A program made the translations under genes and the position numbers. Source: Granulicella sp. S156 (GTDB lineage Bacteria > Acidobacteriota > Terriglobia > Terriglobales > Acidobacteriaceae). From it: a stretch of DNA of 64,000 bases. Within the stretch, counting starts at the first letter, position 1, and each line of letters opens with the position of its first letter. The notes under the pieces were generated by a model. That model was not told the origin of the DNA. It saw nothing but the letters and a program-made list of their open reading frames with translations, and made no database searches. The stretch lies in contig NZ_LMUH01000022.1 in NCBI RefSeq assembly GCF_009766105.1, forward strand, positions 512,428 through 576,427, given 5' to 3'. Below, one piece after another: positions 1 to 8,748 of this stretch.

Positions 1-176
1 TCGCTGCTGCCAATCTCTATGCGAGCGGCTCGCTGCGCCCTCTCCGGGCTCATACCGCTCCGTATCTTGTCGTCCACGGAGGCATCGTAAAAGCTTTGTA
101 GCTCTTCTTCGATCTGGGCATTGCGCTCGGTAGGCCGCAGCAGTGCCCTGATACCAGCCATCAAGCTTCGCAGCAT
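1..176 (-). CDS. ADOP-type ABC transporter permease, N-terminal fragment cut by window edge
   Basis: Reading leftward from an ATG at 176 gives 58 codons with no stop up to the window edge. The peptide starts MLRSLMAGIRALLRPTERNA and contains EEELQSFYDASVDDKIRSG and MSPERAQRAARIEIG. This is the N-terminal cytoplasmic segment typical of acidobacterial duplicated orphan permeases (MacB/FtsX-like proteins of about 800 aa). The purine-rich run just before the start (GAGGGGGGATAA on the minus strand) can serve as ribosome binding site. It lies 37 bp downstream of the padR stop on the same strand, the usual PadR-ADOP pairing, so the regulator probably controls this permease. The rest of the gene lies outside the window. 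The substrate cannot be told. Confidence 0.8.
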   Translation of the reverse strand, partial: MLRSLMAGIRALLRPTERNAQIEEELQSFYDASVDDKIRSGMSPERAQRAARIEIGSS

Positions 177-190
177 TTATCCCCCCTCTC

Positions 191-231
191 TCAGGCTTCC
201 AGAATTTGCGCTATCAGGCTTCCAGAATTTG
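191..231. repeat. 18-bp direct duplication of the padR 3' end
   Basis: The 18-mer TCAGGCTTCCAGAATTTG occurs at 191-208 and again at 214-231, 23 bp apart. The second copy is the coding end of padR (codons for QILEA plus the stop on the minus strand). The first copy lies in the spacer before the ADOP gene. It looks like a small local duplication that lengthened the padR-permease spacer and left a second out-of-frame tail. Confidence 0.85.
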
Positions 232-543
232 ATGGATAGCTGCGATCTGGCGATCCCACTGGCGGCGTTCTTGTTCCAGTGCCTTACGCCCGGCGGCTGT
301 CAGCGCGTAATACCTGGCCCGGCGGTTGTTTTCCGTCGAGCGCCACTCTCCGCGAACTCGCCCCGACCGCTCCATCCGGTTGAGTGCCGGAAGCAACGAT
401 CCTGGATTTACCCGGAACACGCCGTTGCTGATCTGCTCAATGCGCAGCGCTATCCCGTACCCATGCATCGGTTCGAGCGCCAGTGTCTTGAGCACCAGCA
501 TCTCCAGAGTCCCCTGAACCAACTCGCGATGATCCGTCTCCAC
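214..543 (-). CDS. PadR family transcriptional regulator
   Basis: A 109-aa winged-helix repressor of the PadR family. The body reads LVQGTLEMLVLKTLALEPMHGYGIALRI, then the wing and recognition region GSLLPALNRMERSGRVRGEW and the typical ARYYALTAAGRKAL, ending in a short helix. A GTG at 543 is preferred over the GTG at 555 because GGAGG sits 5 nt before it; both starts lack an ATG. The size is right for the short PadR subfamily that precedes ADOP permeases in Acidobacteriota. It is followed on the same strand by the permease fragment at 1-176, which is probably its target. The effector is unknown. Confidence 0.9.
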   Translation of the reverse strand: METDHRELVQGTLEMLVLKTLALEPMHGYGIALRIEQISNGVFRVNPGSLLPALNRMERSGRVRGEWRSTENNRRARYYALTAAGRKALEQERRQWDRQIAAIHQILEA

Positions 544-1039
544 ACCCGCCTCCACTAGATAATCAAGAGGTATACGATGACCTTCCCTAGATTGTCAAGA
601 GGAGAGGGATAACGAAAAGCTTTCAGGGGACTTACGAAAGAAGCTTGAAGCAGCACTGAACCAGCCCCAAAGGGGCGATATATCACAGCCTGGGGCGCGA
701 GCCCCAGGTACGAAACCTCACAACGAATTGAGGGCTGAAAGCCCGGTATATCTCGTCTGAACTGGCAAGATATACCAGACTTTTCAGCCCTTGATTCCTT
801 GCGAACTTCTCACCCATCGTGCTGAAACCACGAACGGAAAACGCGCGACGAGCGCTGGGCGTACGCCGGACGAACGTGAAGCGCACGCATTAACAGGAAC
901 ATTAACAGGAACAAGAAGATTAAAGACATTTGCGTTCACCGCTCACGCGGTTCCCGCCTTCGCCGGAATACTAGAATTCCTCTGAAATCTCCACACTCTC
1001 AATCGACTCCCTCCGCGATAGCATCAAACAAGTCACAAC
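544..1039. other. Intergenic region with palindromic dispersed repeats
   Basis: No convincing gene lies here. Between about 664 and 800 the DNA holds short palindromes of the type CCTGGGGC-N3-GAGCCCCAGG and GGGCTGAAAGCCCG, with CCCCAAAGGGG before them. This style recurs in other spacers of the window (around 12.1 kb). At 889-912 the 12-mer ATTAACAGGAAC is repeated twice in tandem. The divergent promoters of padR and cinA must lie here, but no clear -35/-10 pair was assigned. Confidence 0.6.
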
Positions 1040-2308
1040 ATGCTAGCCGAGATCATCGCCGTTGGTTCCGAGATGCTGACGCCTCACCGTCAGGACACAA
1101 ACTCCCTCTACCTTACCCAGGGTCTCAACGATCTTGGCGTCTCCGTCGCCTTCAAGACCATCGTCGGAGATAACCGCCAGCACCTCGTCGATGCCGCGCG
1201 CATCGCGCTGGGCCGCGCCGACATCGTGCTCTTTTCAGGTGGCCTGGGGCCGACCGAGGACGACCTGACGCGCGAATGCGCCGCCGAAGCGCTCGGCCTT
1301 GAGATGCATCGCGAGCCTGCCGTACTGGTTGAGCTGCAGCGGCGCTTTATCGCCCGTCGCATGGCCATGCCGCTCAACAACCAGCGCCAGGCCGACGTTC
1401 TCGACGGTGCAGTGCTGCTGTCCAACAAGAACGGCAGCGCCCCGGGACAGTGGCTCGACACTACCTTTCCTGACTCCACGGGACAGGCTCATCGCAAGAT
1501 CGTCATCCTCCTGCCCGGACCGCCCAAAGAGCTCATGCCGCTCTTCGACGACGAGTGTGTTCCCCGCCTCGCCGCCTCGATTCCTCCACGCTTCATCGCC
1601 AAGCGGCTGCTGCGCATGGCACTCATCCCCGAAAGCCAGGTCGATGCGCGCACCGCCCCGATCTATCAAAGGTTCGAGGATGTCGAAACCACCATCCTCG
1701 CCGGCTCCGGCGAGATTCAACTGCACTTCCTCTGCGTCAAAGACACCCTTGAAGCCGCGCAGGAGCGCGTCGACGCCGTCGCCGAACTGGTCGAGCACGA
1801 GATGGCCGACGACATCTTCTCCTCACACGGCGAATCGCTGGAAGAGGTTGTCCTGCTGATGCTAGGGCTGCGCGACCTTACACTCAGCGTCGCGGAGAGC
1901 TGCACCGGCGGTCTGCTGTCCGAGCGCCTCACCACCATCCCCAACAGCTCGCGTAACTTTGCGGGTGGTGCGGTGGTTTATACCAACGAACTGAAGACGA
2001 TCTTCGCCGGCGTTCCCCCGGAGCTGCTGGCAAGCCACGGCGCAGTCAGCGAAGAGGTTGCGCGAGCGCTCGCTGAGGGCATCCGCCAGCGTACCGGAAG
2101 CTCGCTCGGCCTCAGCATCACAGGCATCGCCGGGCCACCCGTTACCACGGGCCCCGATGCAGGGAAACCGGCAGGACTCATCTACATCGGGCTCGCCGAC
2201 GCGGACGACACCCAGGTCAAGCGCCTCGAAATCCCCGGAGACCGCGACCGCGTGCGCCTCTGGGCAACCGAGCACGCCCTGGAGATGCTGCGTCGCCGTC
2301 TACAATAA
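1040..2308 (+). CDS. cinA: CinA family protein (NMN deamidase / competence-damage-inducible)
   Basis: A 422-aa full-length CinA. Residues 1 to about 170 form the MoaB/Mog-like domain, with FSGGLGPTEDDLTRE near 65-80. The C-terminal third is the PncC-type amidase domain, with SVAESCTGGLLSERL starting near 281, the conserved YTNELK segment, and SITGIAGP near 355. Members of this family hydrolyse NMN amide (C-terminal domain) and ADP-ribose or related pyrophosphates (N-terminal domain), recycling pyridine nucleotides in the cytosol; a competence role is known only in some bacteria. A linker of about 20 residues after SNKNGSAPGQWLDTTF is slightly longer than usual. It is the first gene of a forward cluster; the gap to plsY is 175 bp, so co-transcription is uncertain. 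Confidence 0.93.
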   Translation: MLAEIIAVGSEMLTPHRQDTNSLYLTQGLNDLGVSVAFKTIVGDNRQHLVDAARIALGRADIVLFSGGLGPTEDDLTRECAAEALGLEMHREPAVLVELQRRFIARRMAMPLNNQRQADVLDGAVLLSNKNGSAPGQWLDTTFPDSTGQAHRKIVILLPGPPKELMPLFDDECVPRLAASIPPRFIAKRLLRMALIPESQVDARTAPIYQRFEDVETTILAGSGEIQLHFLCVKDTLEAAQERVDAVAELVEHEMADDIFSSHGESLEEVVLLMLGLRDLTLSVAESCTGGLLSERLTTIPNSSRNFAGGAVVYTNELKTIFAGVPPELLASHGAVSEEVARALAEGIRQRTGSSLGLSITGIAGPPVTTGPDAGKPAGLIYIGLADADDTQVKRLEIPGDRDRVRLWATEHALEMLRRRLQ

Positions 2309-2483
2309 AGACAATTCTAGACAAACTCATAAGTTCGATAATCGCACAACCTCAAGCCCCTCAAAAAGCCGACTTTACGGCAAAGTCCAACACAATATGC
2401 CCTTGAGCCATCCCGGCAGAACCTGACGTTTCCAGAGCTCTGCTTGCTACACTCGACAAGCCGCCTGAAAAGGCTTGAATTTT

Positions 2484-3113
2484 ATGAAGTCCTGGCTCAT
2501 CATCCTCGCGATCGCCTATCTGCTCGGGTCCATCCCCTTCGGCTACATTCTCGTACGCGTCTTCCGCAAAGAGGACATTCGCACCACGGGTAGCGGCAAC
2601 ATTGGGGCGACCAACGTTGCGCGCTCCGGCGCAAAGGGTCTCGGCATTCTCACGCTGCTACTCGACTGTGCCAAAGGCTTCGCCGCTGTCATGATTGCGA
2701 AGCACTTCGCGCCCGGCAACCTCGATCTCCCGATCCTGGCCGCAGTCGCCGCTATCCTCGGCCATGTCTTTCCCATGTGGCTCGGCTTTCGCGGCGGCAA
2801 AGGAGTCGCCAGCGCACTCGGAGTGTACCTCGCACTTTCGTGGCCCTCGGCATTAGCAGCGCTCGCGATCTTCCTCGTCGTCGTCCTACTCACGCGATAC
2901 GTCTCCCTGGCCTCCATCATCGGCGCGCTCGTGTTGCCAGTGGTCTTCCTGAAATTAACTACTGACCATTCGGCTATCGCAATCGGCAGCATCGTCTTCC
3001 TTTCGCTCCTGGTCATCGTCAAACACCACGCCAACATCTCAAGGCTGCTCCAGGGCAAGGAAAGCAAGTTCGGCAGCAAGAAAAACAGCAAGACTGAAGG
3101 GGTACAGGCATGA
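2484..3113 (+). CDS. plsY: Glycerol-3-phosphate acyltransferase PlsY
   Basis: A 209-aa polytopic membrane protein that transfers acyl groups from acyl phosphate to glycerol-3-phosphate, the first step of phospholipid synthesis. Diagnostic motifs are LGSIPFGYILVR near the N-terminus, GSGNIGATNVAR near 38-49, GHVFPMWLGFRGGKGVA near 96-112, and a late KHHANISRLLQGKE. Several hydrophobic helices are visible. The ATG at 2484 is chosen over the in-frame TTG at 2475 because AAAAGG lies 10 nt before the ATG but directly abuts the TTG. The stop overlaps the gpsA start as ATGA, so plsY and gpsA are translationally coupled and act on the same metabolite pool. Confidence 0.96.
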   Translation: MKSWLIILAIAYLLGSIPFGYILVRVFRKEDIRTTGSGNIGATNVARSGAKGLGILTLLLDCAKGFAAVMIAKHFAPGNLDLPILAAVAAILGHVFPMWLGFRGGKGVASALGVYLALSWPSALAALAIFLVVVLLTRYVSLASIIGALVLPVVFLKLTTDHSAIAIGSIVFLSLLVIVKHHANISRLLQGKESKFGSKKNSKTEGVQA

Positions 3114-4102
3114 GCCGGATAGCAGTTATCGGTGCGGGGTCGTGGGGAACAGCGCTGGCGGTCTCATTGGCCCGGCGCGGAGGACACCACCTCAGTCTCT
3201 GGGCACATGCGCCCGCGCACGCAGCAGAGCTCACTGAAACCGGCGAAAACCTGCGCTATCTGCCCGGGTTCATCCTGCCGTTGGGTATTCAGATCACCTC
3301 CAAACTCACCCAGGCCATCGAAGGCGCCGACATCATCCTCTGTGTCACGCCGTCGCAACATCTGCGCGCTGTCATGACAGAGATCGCTCCAGCGCTGCAG
3401 CCGCACCAGGTTCTACTCTCGGCCAGCAAAGGCATCGAGGAAAAAACCTTCCTCCGCATGTCGCAGGTCATGGCTGCCCACGGACACAACCCCATCGGCA
3501 CACTCGGAGGCCCCTCATTCGCACAGGAGGTCGCCGCCGGCATGCCGACCGCGATCACCATAGCAACCGAAGATCCGGAACTCGGCAAGTATTTGCAGGA
3601 CGACTTTACCTCGCCTTCCCTTCGTGTCTATCGCAATCAAGATGTGATCGGAACCGAGCTCGGCGGCGCGCTAAAGAACGTCATCGCCCTAGCCGCGGGC
3701 ATCGTGACCGGTCTGGAGCTGGGCTCGAACTCCGCCGCCGCCCTCATCACGCGCGGCATTGCCGAGATCACCCGGCTCGCCGTGGCCTGCGGTGGACGCC
3801 GCGATACGATGGCTGGCCTCTCCGGCGTCGGCGACCTGGTACTCACCTGCACCGGCAGCCTCTCCCGAAACCGCACCGTTGGCGTCGAGCTGGGCAAAGG
3901 CCGTAAGCTTCCCGAGATCATCGCCGGGCTGAACGGCAAGGTGGCTGAAGGCGTACGCAGCACCACCGCGGCACTCGGTCTGGCCGCCCGCTACGGCGTA
4001 GAGATGCCTATCACCGAGCAGATGGCCGCGATTCTGCACCAGGACAAGAGTCCGAAGGATGCCATTCGCGAGCTGATGGCCAGACCGGGGCGGACAGAGT
4101 AG
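3110..4102 (+). CDS. gpsA: Glycerol-3-phosphate dehydrogenase [NAD(P)+]
   Basis: A 330-aa cytosolic enzyme that reduces dihydroxyacetone phosphate to sn-glycerol-3-phosphate, feeding PlsY. The Rossmann loop GAGSWGTAL is at residues 8-16. LSASKGIEE and LGGPSFAQEVAAGMPTAI are the conserved central motifs. GGALKNVIALAAG near 184-196 holds the catalytic lysine. LSGVGDLVLTCTGSLSRNR and the late EGVRSTTAAL complete the family signature. The length is standard. It overlaps plsY by 4 bp and ends 22 bp before ftsY, so plsY-gpsA-ftsY-ribD are likely one transcript. Confidence 0.97.
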   Translation: MSRIAVIGAGSWGTALAVSLARRGGHHLSLWAHAPAHAAELTETGENLRYLPGFILPLGIQITSKLTQAIEGADIILCVTPSQHLRAVMTEIAPALQPHQVLLSASKGIEEKTFLRMSQVMAAHGHNPIGTLGGPSFAQEVAAGMPTAITIATEDPELGKYLQDDFTSPSLRVYRNQDVIGTELGGALKNVIALAAGIVTGLELGSNSAAALITRGIAEITRLAVACGGRRDTMAGLSGVGDLVLTCTGSLSRNRTVGVELGKGRKLPEIIAGLNGKVAEGVRSTTAALGLAARYGVEMPITEQMAAILHQDKSPKDAIRELMARPGRTE

Positions 4103-4124
4103 TTTCCCGATAAACTAAATAACA

Positions 4125-5129
4125 ATGGCCTTCTCTTTCTTCGGTAAGCGCGACAAAGAAACTCCGGAACCCGAGCCAACCGCGCCCGAATTCTCACAAC
4201 CTGAATCTTCCAAACCCCGTGGCTTCTTCGACCGTATGAAGCAGGCGGTCTCACGCACTCGTGAGGCCCTCAGTGACTCCATAGGAAGCGTCGTCGCGCT
4301 CACCCGCGAGATCGACGAGAACAACCTCGACGACCTGGAACTCGTGTTGCTCGCTTCCGATATCGGATCGGTTACGACCAGCGAGATCATTACACATCTC
4401 CGCGAGCGCGCTCTACGACAAGGCATCAACGACGGCGCCGAACTCAAATCGCTACTCAAGGCCGAGCTACGCCGCATCCTCGACAGCGTCGCTCACCCTA
4501 TCGCTCATCCCTCCACGCCGCCCGAGGTCATTATGATGGTCGGCGTAAACGGCACCGGCAAAACCACGACTACAGGCAAGCTCGCCGCGCTCTACCGCAG
4601 CCAGGGCCGCAGCGTTCTGCTGTGCGCCGCAGACACCTTCCGCGCCGCGGCGATCGAACAACTTGAAGTGTGGTCCGAACGTTCTGGAGTGCAACTCATC
4701 AAGACGCGCCAGGGCGGGGATCCCTCTGCCGCGCTCTTCGATGCGCTGACTGCCGCGAAGGCCCGAGCCACGGACATCCTCATCGTCGACACGGCGGGCC
4801 GTCTGCACACCAAGGTCGATCTGATGAAGGAGCTCGACAAGATGCGCCGCACCGCCGAAAGACTCTTGCCCGGCGCTCCGCACCAGACACTGCTCGTCAT
4901 GGATGCCACAACCGGCCAGAATGGCTTGCAGCAGGCGCGACTCTTTACTGAAGCCGCTCACGTCACCGGCATCGTTCTGACGAAGCTCGACGGCACCGCT
5001 AAAGGTGGCATCGTCATTGCCATCGCCCGTGAACTGGGGCTGCCCGTGCTCTACGCCGGCGTGGGTGAAAAGATGGAAGACCTCCTGCCCTTCGATCCCG
5101 GCACATTCGTCGATTCCCTGCTCGATTGA
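4125..5129 (+). CDS. ftsY: Signal recognition particle receptor FtsY
   Basis: A 334-aa SRP GTPase that docks ribosome-SRP complexes at the membrane translocon. The short acidic A region (residues 1-35, rich in E, P and K) precedes the N domain. The G domain has the P-loop GVNGTGKTTTTGKLA near 139-153, DTFRAAAIEQLE near 169, the G3 motif DTAGRLHTK near 221, and the closing loop TKLDGTAKGG near 284-294 followed by GVGEKMEDLLPFDP. All GTPase motifs are intact. The long A domain of E. coli is absent, as in many bacteria. It sits 6 bp before ribD. Confidence 0.97.
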   Translation: MAFSFFGKRDKETPEPEPTAPEFSQPESSKPRGFFDRMKQAVSRTREALSDSIGSVVALTREIDENNLDDLELVLLASDIGSVTTSEIITHLRERALRQGINDGAELKSLLKAELRRILDSVAHPIAHPSTPPEVIMMVGVNGTGKTTTTGKLAALYRSQGRSVLLCAADTFRAAAIEQLEVWSERSGVQLIKTRQGGDPSAALFDALTAAKARATDILIVDTAGRLHTKVDLMKELDKMRRTAERLLPGAPHQTLLVMDATTGQNGLQQARLFTEAAHVTGIVLTKLDGTAKGGIVIAIARELGLPVLYAGVGEKMEDLLPFDPGTFVDSLLD

Positions 5130-5135
5130 GGCTGC

Positions 5136-6299
5136 ATGTCCCTATCTCCCCAGGATGAACGTCACCTACAGCGCGCGTTAGAACTCGCACAAGAGGCTGT
5201 TGGCCTCGCGTCGCCCAATCCTACCGTCGGCTGTGTGTTGGTTCGCGATGGTGAAGTCCTCGGGGAAGGCGCACATCACTACGACGAGCGCGACCATGCC
5301 GAGATCGCAGCGTTGAAACAAGCCGCTGCCCGCGGCCACAGCCCGCAGAACGCCACAGCCTACGTCACCCTCGAACCCTGCTCCCACCACGGACGCACCG
5401 GCCCCTGCTCCGACGCGCTCATCGCTGCTGGGATTGCACGCTGCGTCGTTGCCACGGTTGACCCCAATCCACTGGTTAGCGGACGCGGCCTCGCCAAACT
5501 TCGCGCCGCAGGGGTCGAAGTCATAGTCGCTGATCCTGCCTCGACGCTAACGCAACAAGCACAGCACCTCAATGATGCGTTTGCTCACTGGATTCAGCAC
5601 CATCGTCCGTTCGTTACGCTAAAGGCCGCCGTTTCGGTCGACGGCAAACTCGCCCCACCAGCGAGTCTCCGCACGGCCAGCCAGCCCCACTGGCTCACCG
5701 GGGAAGCAGCTCGTGCCGACGTACAGGAGCTGCGCCACGCAGTTGACGCCATACTCACGGGCATTGGTACGGTGCTGGCCGACGATCCCTCGCTCACCGA
5801 TCGCAGCGGACGTCCTCGCCGACGACCGCTCTTGCGCGTGGTGCTCGATAGCAACCTACGCACGCCAGTCAGCTCGCAGCTTGTGCGCTTCACCGCCGAC
5901 GATCTGCTTCTGCTCTGCTCTGCAACAGCCTCATCCGATCGCGAATCCGAACTGCGCAATCGCGGCGTCGATGTCCTCCGCCTTCACGATAATGAAGGCA
6001 AACTCGATCTGCGCTCGGCACTTCAGGCTCTGGCAGAACGCAACATCATCAGCGTTCTCATCGAAGGAGGCTCGTCGTTGAATGGCAGCCTGTTGCGCCA
6101 AGACCTGGTCGACAAATTGGTTCTCTATTATGCCGAGAGCGAGTTAGGTCTCGACTCCGTTCCCTTCGCCGAAGGCATCGCCTCCCCCTATGTCGTGCAG
6201 CAGCAGTTGCAGCGAATGGAACATGCCAGCCTCCCTCACGGCACGGCCGAGGATATCCGTATCACCGGCTATCTGCACGATCCCTGGACAGGCATCTGA
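5136..6299 (+). CDS. ribD: Bifunctional riboflavin biosynthesis deaminase/reductase RibD
   Basis: A 387-aa two-domain enzyme for the second and third steps of riboflavin synthesis. The N-terminal cytidine-deaminase-like half carries the zinc site: HAEIAALK near 53-60 and PCSHHGRTGPC near 80-90. Residues from about 155 form the DHFR-like reductase (FVTLKAAVSVDGKLA, HWLTGEAARADVQELRHAVDAILTG in parts, LIEGGSSLNGSLL near 310). Both halves look intact. It starts 6 bp after ftsY and ends 25 bp before ribE. Only ribD and ribE of the pathway are in the window, and no FMN riboswitch was seen before them. Confidence 0.96.
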   Translation: MSLSPQDERHLQRALELAQEAVGLASPNPTVGCVLVRDGEVLGEGAHHYDERDHAEIAALKQAAARGHSPQNATAYVTLEPCSHHGRTGPCSDALIAAGIARCVVATVDPNPLVSGRGLAKLRAAGVEVIVADPASTLTQQAQHLNDAFAHWIQHHRPFVTLKAAVSVDGKLAPPASLRTASQPHWLTGEAARADVQELRHAVDAILTGIGTVLADDPSLTDRSGRPRRRPLLRVVLDSNLRTPVSSQLVRFTADDLLLLCSATASSDRESELRNRGVDVLRLHDNEGKLDLRSALQALAERNIISVLIEGGSSLNGSLLRQDLVDKLVLYYAESELGLDSVPFAEGIASPYVVQQQLQRMEHASLPHGTAEDIRITGYLHDPWTGI

Positions 6300-6324
6300 G
6301 CCTGTTTCCTGTTAACTTGTACAT

Positions 6325-6978
6325 ATGTTCACTGGCCTCATCGAAACCATAGGAACCGTCCTCTCGCTCCAGCCGACAGAGGGAGCCACACGCCTCACCA
6401 TAGCCGCGCCACAACTAGCCGGGCGCTGGAAGGTTGGCGACAGCATCGCGGTCAATGGCGTCTGCCTCACAGCGCTGGTCGCAGGTGACGAAGCCCGCTT
6501 TGCCGCCGATCTCGCCGACGAGACCATTCGCCGCACCACGCTCACAAGTCTGCAGGCCGGAACTCCGATCAACCTCGAACTGCCCACACCGGCCGGTTCG
6601 CCTCTGGGAGGACACGTCGTTCAGGGCCACGTCGACGCTACGGGCAAACTCGTCTCGCTGGTCCAGCTGCATCCCGACCACGAGCACACCGATTGGCGCA
6701 TGACCATCGAGATTCCCGTAGCCATTGCGCCCTACATCGTTCCGCAGGGCTCCATCACCATCGACGGCATCAGCCTTACTGTCGCCAAAGTCGACGGCCT
6801 GCGAATCGAAATCGCAGTCATCCCCCACACCTACAAGGCGACGAACCTGCACAGCCTGGTGGCGGGTTCTCCCGTCAATCTTGAAACCGACGTGCTCTCG
6901 AAGTACGCCGCACAGCAGACCGCGCATCCTGCAAAGGATTGGCTGACTGTGGACTATCTCATCGCAAATGGTTACTAG
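6325..6978 (+). CDS. ribE: Riboflavin synthase alpha chain
   Basis: A 217-aa enzyme that dismutates two lumazine molecules to riboflavin. It has the N-terminal MFTGLIETIGTV and two tandem lumazine-binding barrels: the first with GDSIAVNGVCLTA near 39-51, the second starting near GHVVQGHVDATGKL (about residue 96) with GSITIDGISLTVA near 142-154. The C-terminus DVLSKYAAQ is typical. It follows ribD by 25 bp and is the last gene of the forward run, ended by the hairpin at 6999-7027. Some nomenclatures use ribC or ribE for this gene. Confidence 0.96.
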   Translation: MFTGLIETIGTVLSLQPTEGATRLTIAAPQLAGRWKVGDSIAVNGVCLTALVAGDEARFAADLADETIRRTTLTSLQAGTPINLELPTPAGSPLGGHVVQGHVDATGKLVSLVQLHPDHEHTDWRMTIEIPVAIAPYIVPQGSITIDGISLTVAKVDGLRIEIAVIPHTYKATNLHSLVAGSPVNLETDVLSKYAAQQTAHPAKDWLTVDYLIANGY

Positions 6979-6998
6979 GGTCGACTGGGAATAAAAAC

Positions 6999-7027
6999 AA
7001 GAGGCGCGGCCAATGGCCGCGCCTCTT
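6999..7027. terminator. Bidirectional terminator between ribE and rho
   Basis: A 13-bp perfect stem AAGAGGCGCGGCC (6999-7011) pairs with 7015-7027 around an AAT loop. It sits 20 bp after the ribE stop and 17 bp after the end of rho, which converges on it. A-rich sequence before it (ATAAAAACAAG) gives a T-rich tail for the minus strand, so it fits rho best and can serve both genes. Confidence 0.85.
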
Positions 7028-7044
7028 TGCATCACAGAGAGCCG

Positions 7045-8295
7045 TTAGAGCGAGCTCATGTTGTGCAGGAACTCCTGGTTGTTTCTGGTTTTGCCGAGCT
7101 TATCGCTCAGCAGTTCCATAGCCTCAACCGGCGAAAGTGGGTTGAGCACCTTACGCAGAATCCAGGTGCGCTGCAGGTCTTCCTTCGGAATCAGCAGCTC
7201 TTCCTTACGGGTGCCCGAACGCTGGATGTCGATGGCTGGGAATACACGCTTGTCGACCAGCTTGCGGTCCAGGATCACTTCCATGTTGCCTGTGCCCTTG
7301 AACTCTTCGAAGATGACTTCGTCCATGCGCGAGCCGGTATCGATGAGCGCCGAAGCGATAATGGTCAAGCTTCCGCCTTCTTCAATGTTGCGGGCCGCAC
7401 CGAAGAACCGCTTCGGGCGTTGCAGCGCATTGGAGTCGACACCACCAGAGAGCACCTTGCCGCTCGGCGGAACGATCGTATTGTAGGCACGCGCCAGACG
7501 TGTAATCGAATCGAGCAGGATCACGACGTCACGCTTGTGTTCGACAAGGCGCTTGGCCTTCTCGATGACCATCTCGGCCACCTGTACGTGGCGCGCCGCG
7601 GGCTCGTCAAAGGTCGAGCTGATCACTTCGCCCTTCACCGACCGCTGCATGTCCGTCACTTCTTCCGGGCGCTCGTCGATGAGCAGAACGATCAGCACCA
7701 CCTCAGGATGGTTGGCCGTAATCGAGTTCGCGATCGACTGCATCAGCACGGTCTTGCCGGTACGCGGCGGAGCGACGATCAGGCCACGCTGGCCCTTGCC
7801 GATGGGGCAGAGCAGGTCCATCACGCGACCAGAGATGGCCTCACGCACCGTCTCCATCTTGATGCGCTCCTCAGGATAGAGAGGCGTCAGATTGTCGAAC
7901 AGAATCTTATTGCGGGTCTCTTCGGGCGACTCGAAGTTGATCGCCTCAATCTTGACCAGCGCGAAGTACTTCTCGCCCTCGTGAGGGCTGCGGACGTTGC
8001 CGCTGATCGTATCGCCGGTCTTGAGGTCGAACTTGCGAATCTGGCTGGGCGAGACGTAGATATCGTCCGGTCCGGGCAGGTAGTTGTAGTCAGGCGAGCG
8101 GAGGAAGCCGTAGCCGTCAGGCAGAATCTCCAGCACGCCTTCGGCGAAGATGTGACCTTCTTTTTCGCTCTGAGCCTGAAGAATCTTGAAGATGAGGTCC
8201 TGCTTGCGCAGACCGCTGGTGCCTGGAATCTCCAGGCCGCGGGCGAGTTTGCCCAGTTCGGCAATGCTCTTTTCTTTCAATTCGGAGATAGTCAT
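7045..8295 (-). CDS. rho: Transcription termination factor Rho
   Basis: A 416-aa hexameric RNA helicase. The N-terminal helical domain reads [19 protein letters not shown]. The RNA-binding cold-shock-like domain (about 48-118) carries [16 protein letters not shown]. The ATPase core has the Walker A motif APPRTGKT near 176-183, the Walker B segment [16 protein letters not shown] near 255-270, and [14 protein letters not shown] near the end. No insertion is present in the N-terminal domain, unlike the long Rho of some Actinobacteria and Bacteroidetes. The start is supported by CAGGA 5 nt upstream. It is downstream of rpoZ on the same strand. Confidence 0.98.
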   Translation of the reverse strand: MTISELKEKSIAELGKLARGLEIPGTSGLRKQDLIFKILQAQSEKEGHIFAEGVLEILPDGYGFLRSPDYNYLPGPDDIYVSPSQIRKFDLKTGDTISGNVRSPHEGEKYFALVKIEAINFESPEETRNKILFDNLTPLYPEERIKMETVREAISGRVMDLLCPIGKGQRGLIVAPPRTGKTVLMQSIANSITANHPEVVLIVLLIDERPEEVTDMQRSVKGEVISSTFDEPAARHVQVAEMVIEKAKRLVEHKRDVVILLDSITRLARAYNTIVPPSGKVLSGGVDSNALQRPKRFFGAARNIEEGGSLTIIASALIDTGSRMDEVIFEEFKGTGNMEVILDRKLVDKRVFPAIDIQRSGTRKEELLIPKEDLQRTWILRKVLNPLSPVEAMELLSDKLGKTRNNQEFLHNMSSL

Positions 8296-8523
8296 GAATT
8301 CCTGAGTTCGTTCGTATTTTGGGGGGATTGGGGGTGTTGCGGAAGGGAGGTTGAAGGTTCTGCCTTGCAGGGAAACTCGCTGAAAGCAACCACCGCGAGA
8401 GGGGTGTCGAACAATATTGCAGGGGTATTACTGAATAGCTTACCGGATACGGCTTCAAAACTCAATCTTGAGGGGTCTTAGGAAGAGAGCTTATCAGAAA
8501 TTCTCAAAACGAAGGTACTGCAA

Positions 8524-8545
8524 CCGCGCAGCTTAAGCTGCGCGG
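8524..8545 (-). terminator. Palindromic hairpin spanning the rpoZ stop codon
   Basis: An uninterrupted 22-bp palindrome (half site CCGCGCAGCTT) is centred on the rpoZ stop codon, so the last three codons form one arm. On the minus strand it is followed by a TTGCAGTACCTTCGTTTTG tail, moderately T-rich. It could terminate or attenuate rpoZ transcription before rho, or protect the mRNA 3' end. Confidence 0.55.
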
Positions 8546-8748
8546 CCCAGAACCGCAGTCTCTGCTTCGGTCTCAGCAACCACATTCATGGGAATGGTGT
8601 CCTTGAAGCGGTCCAGAACTTCGTTGGTTGTGTCCTGCAGGCGTGTATTGGGCTTATGCAGCTTGCGGGTCGCCTTAGAGGCCAGCTGACACAGTTTGTA
8701 GCGGTTGTTCACGTGAGTGAGTGCTCCAAAAATAAGGTCTGAGCGCAT
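8533..8748 (-). CDS. rpoZ: DNA-directed RNA polymerase omega subunit
   Basis: A 71-aa small protein with the omega signature: LTHVNNRYKLCQLASKATRK followed by LHKPNTRLQDTTNEVLDRF. Omega assists folding and assembly of the beta-prime subunit. The C-terminal tail is short and not conserved. GGAGA lies 10 nt before the ATG. It is 237 bp upstream of rho in the same direction. The gene is only as long as the conserved core, which is normal for Acidobacteriota homologues. Confidence 0.88.
   Translation of the reverse strand: MRSDLIFGALTHVNNRYKLCQLASKATRKLHKPNTRLQDTTNEVLDRFKDTIPMNVVAETEAETAVLGRAA

Noticed and set aside
4103..6324. FMN riboswitch for ribD or ribE
   Set aside because: Spacers before both genes are 6 and 25 bp, too short to hold one.
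7027..8481. 484-aa plus-strand frame across rho
   Set aside because: It is the antisense of the entire rho gene; GC-rich coding DNA often leaves the opposite strand open.
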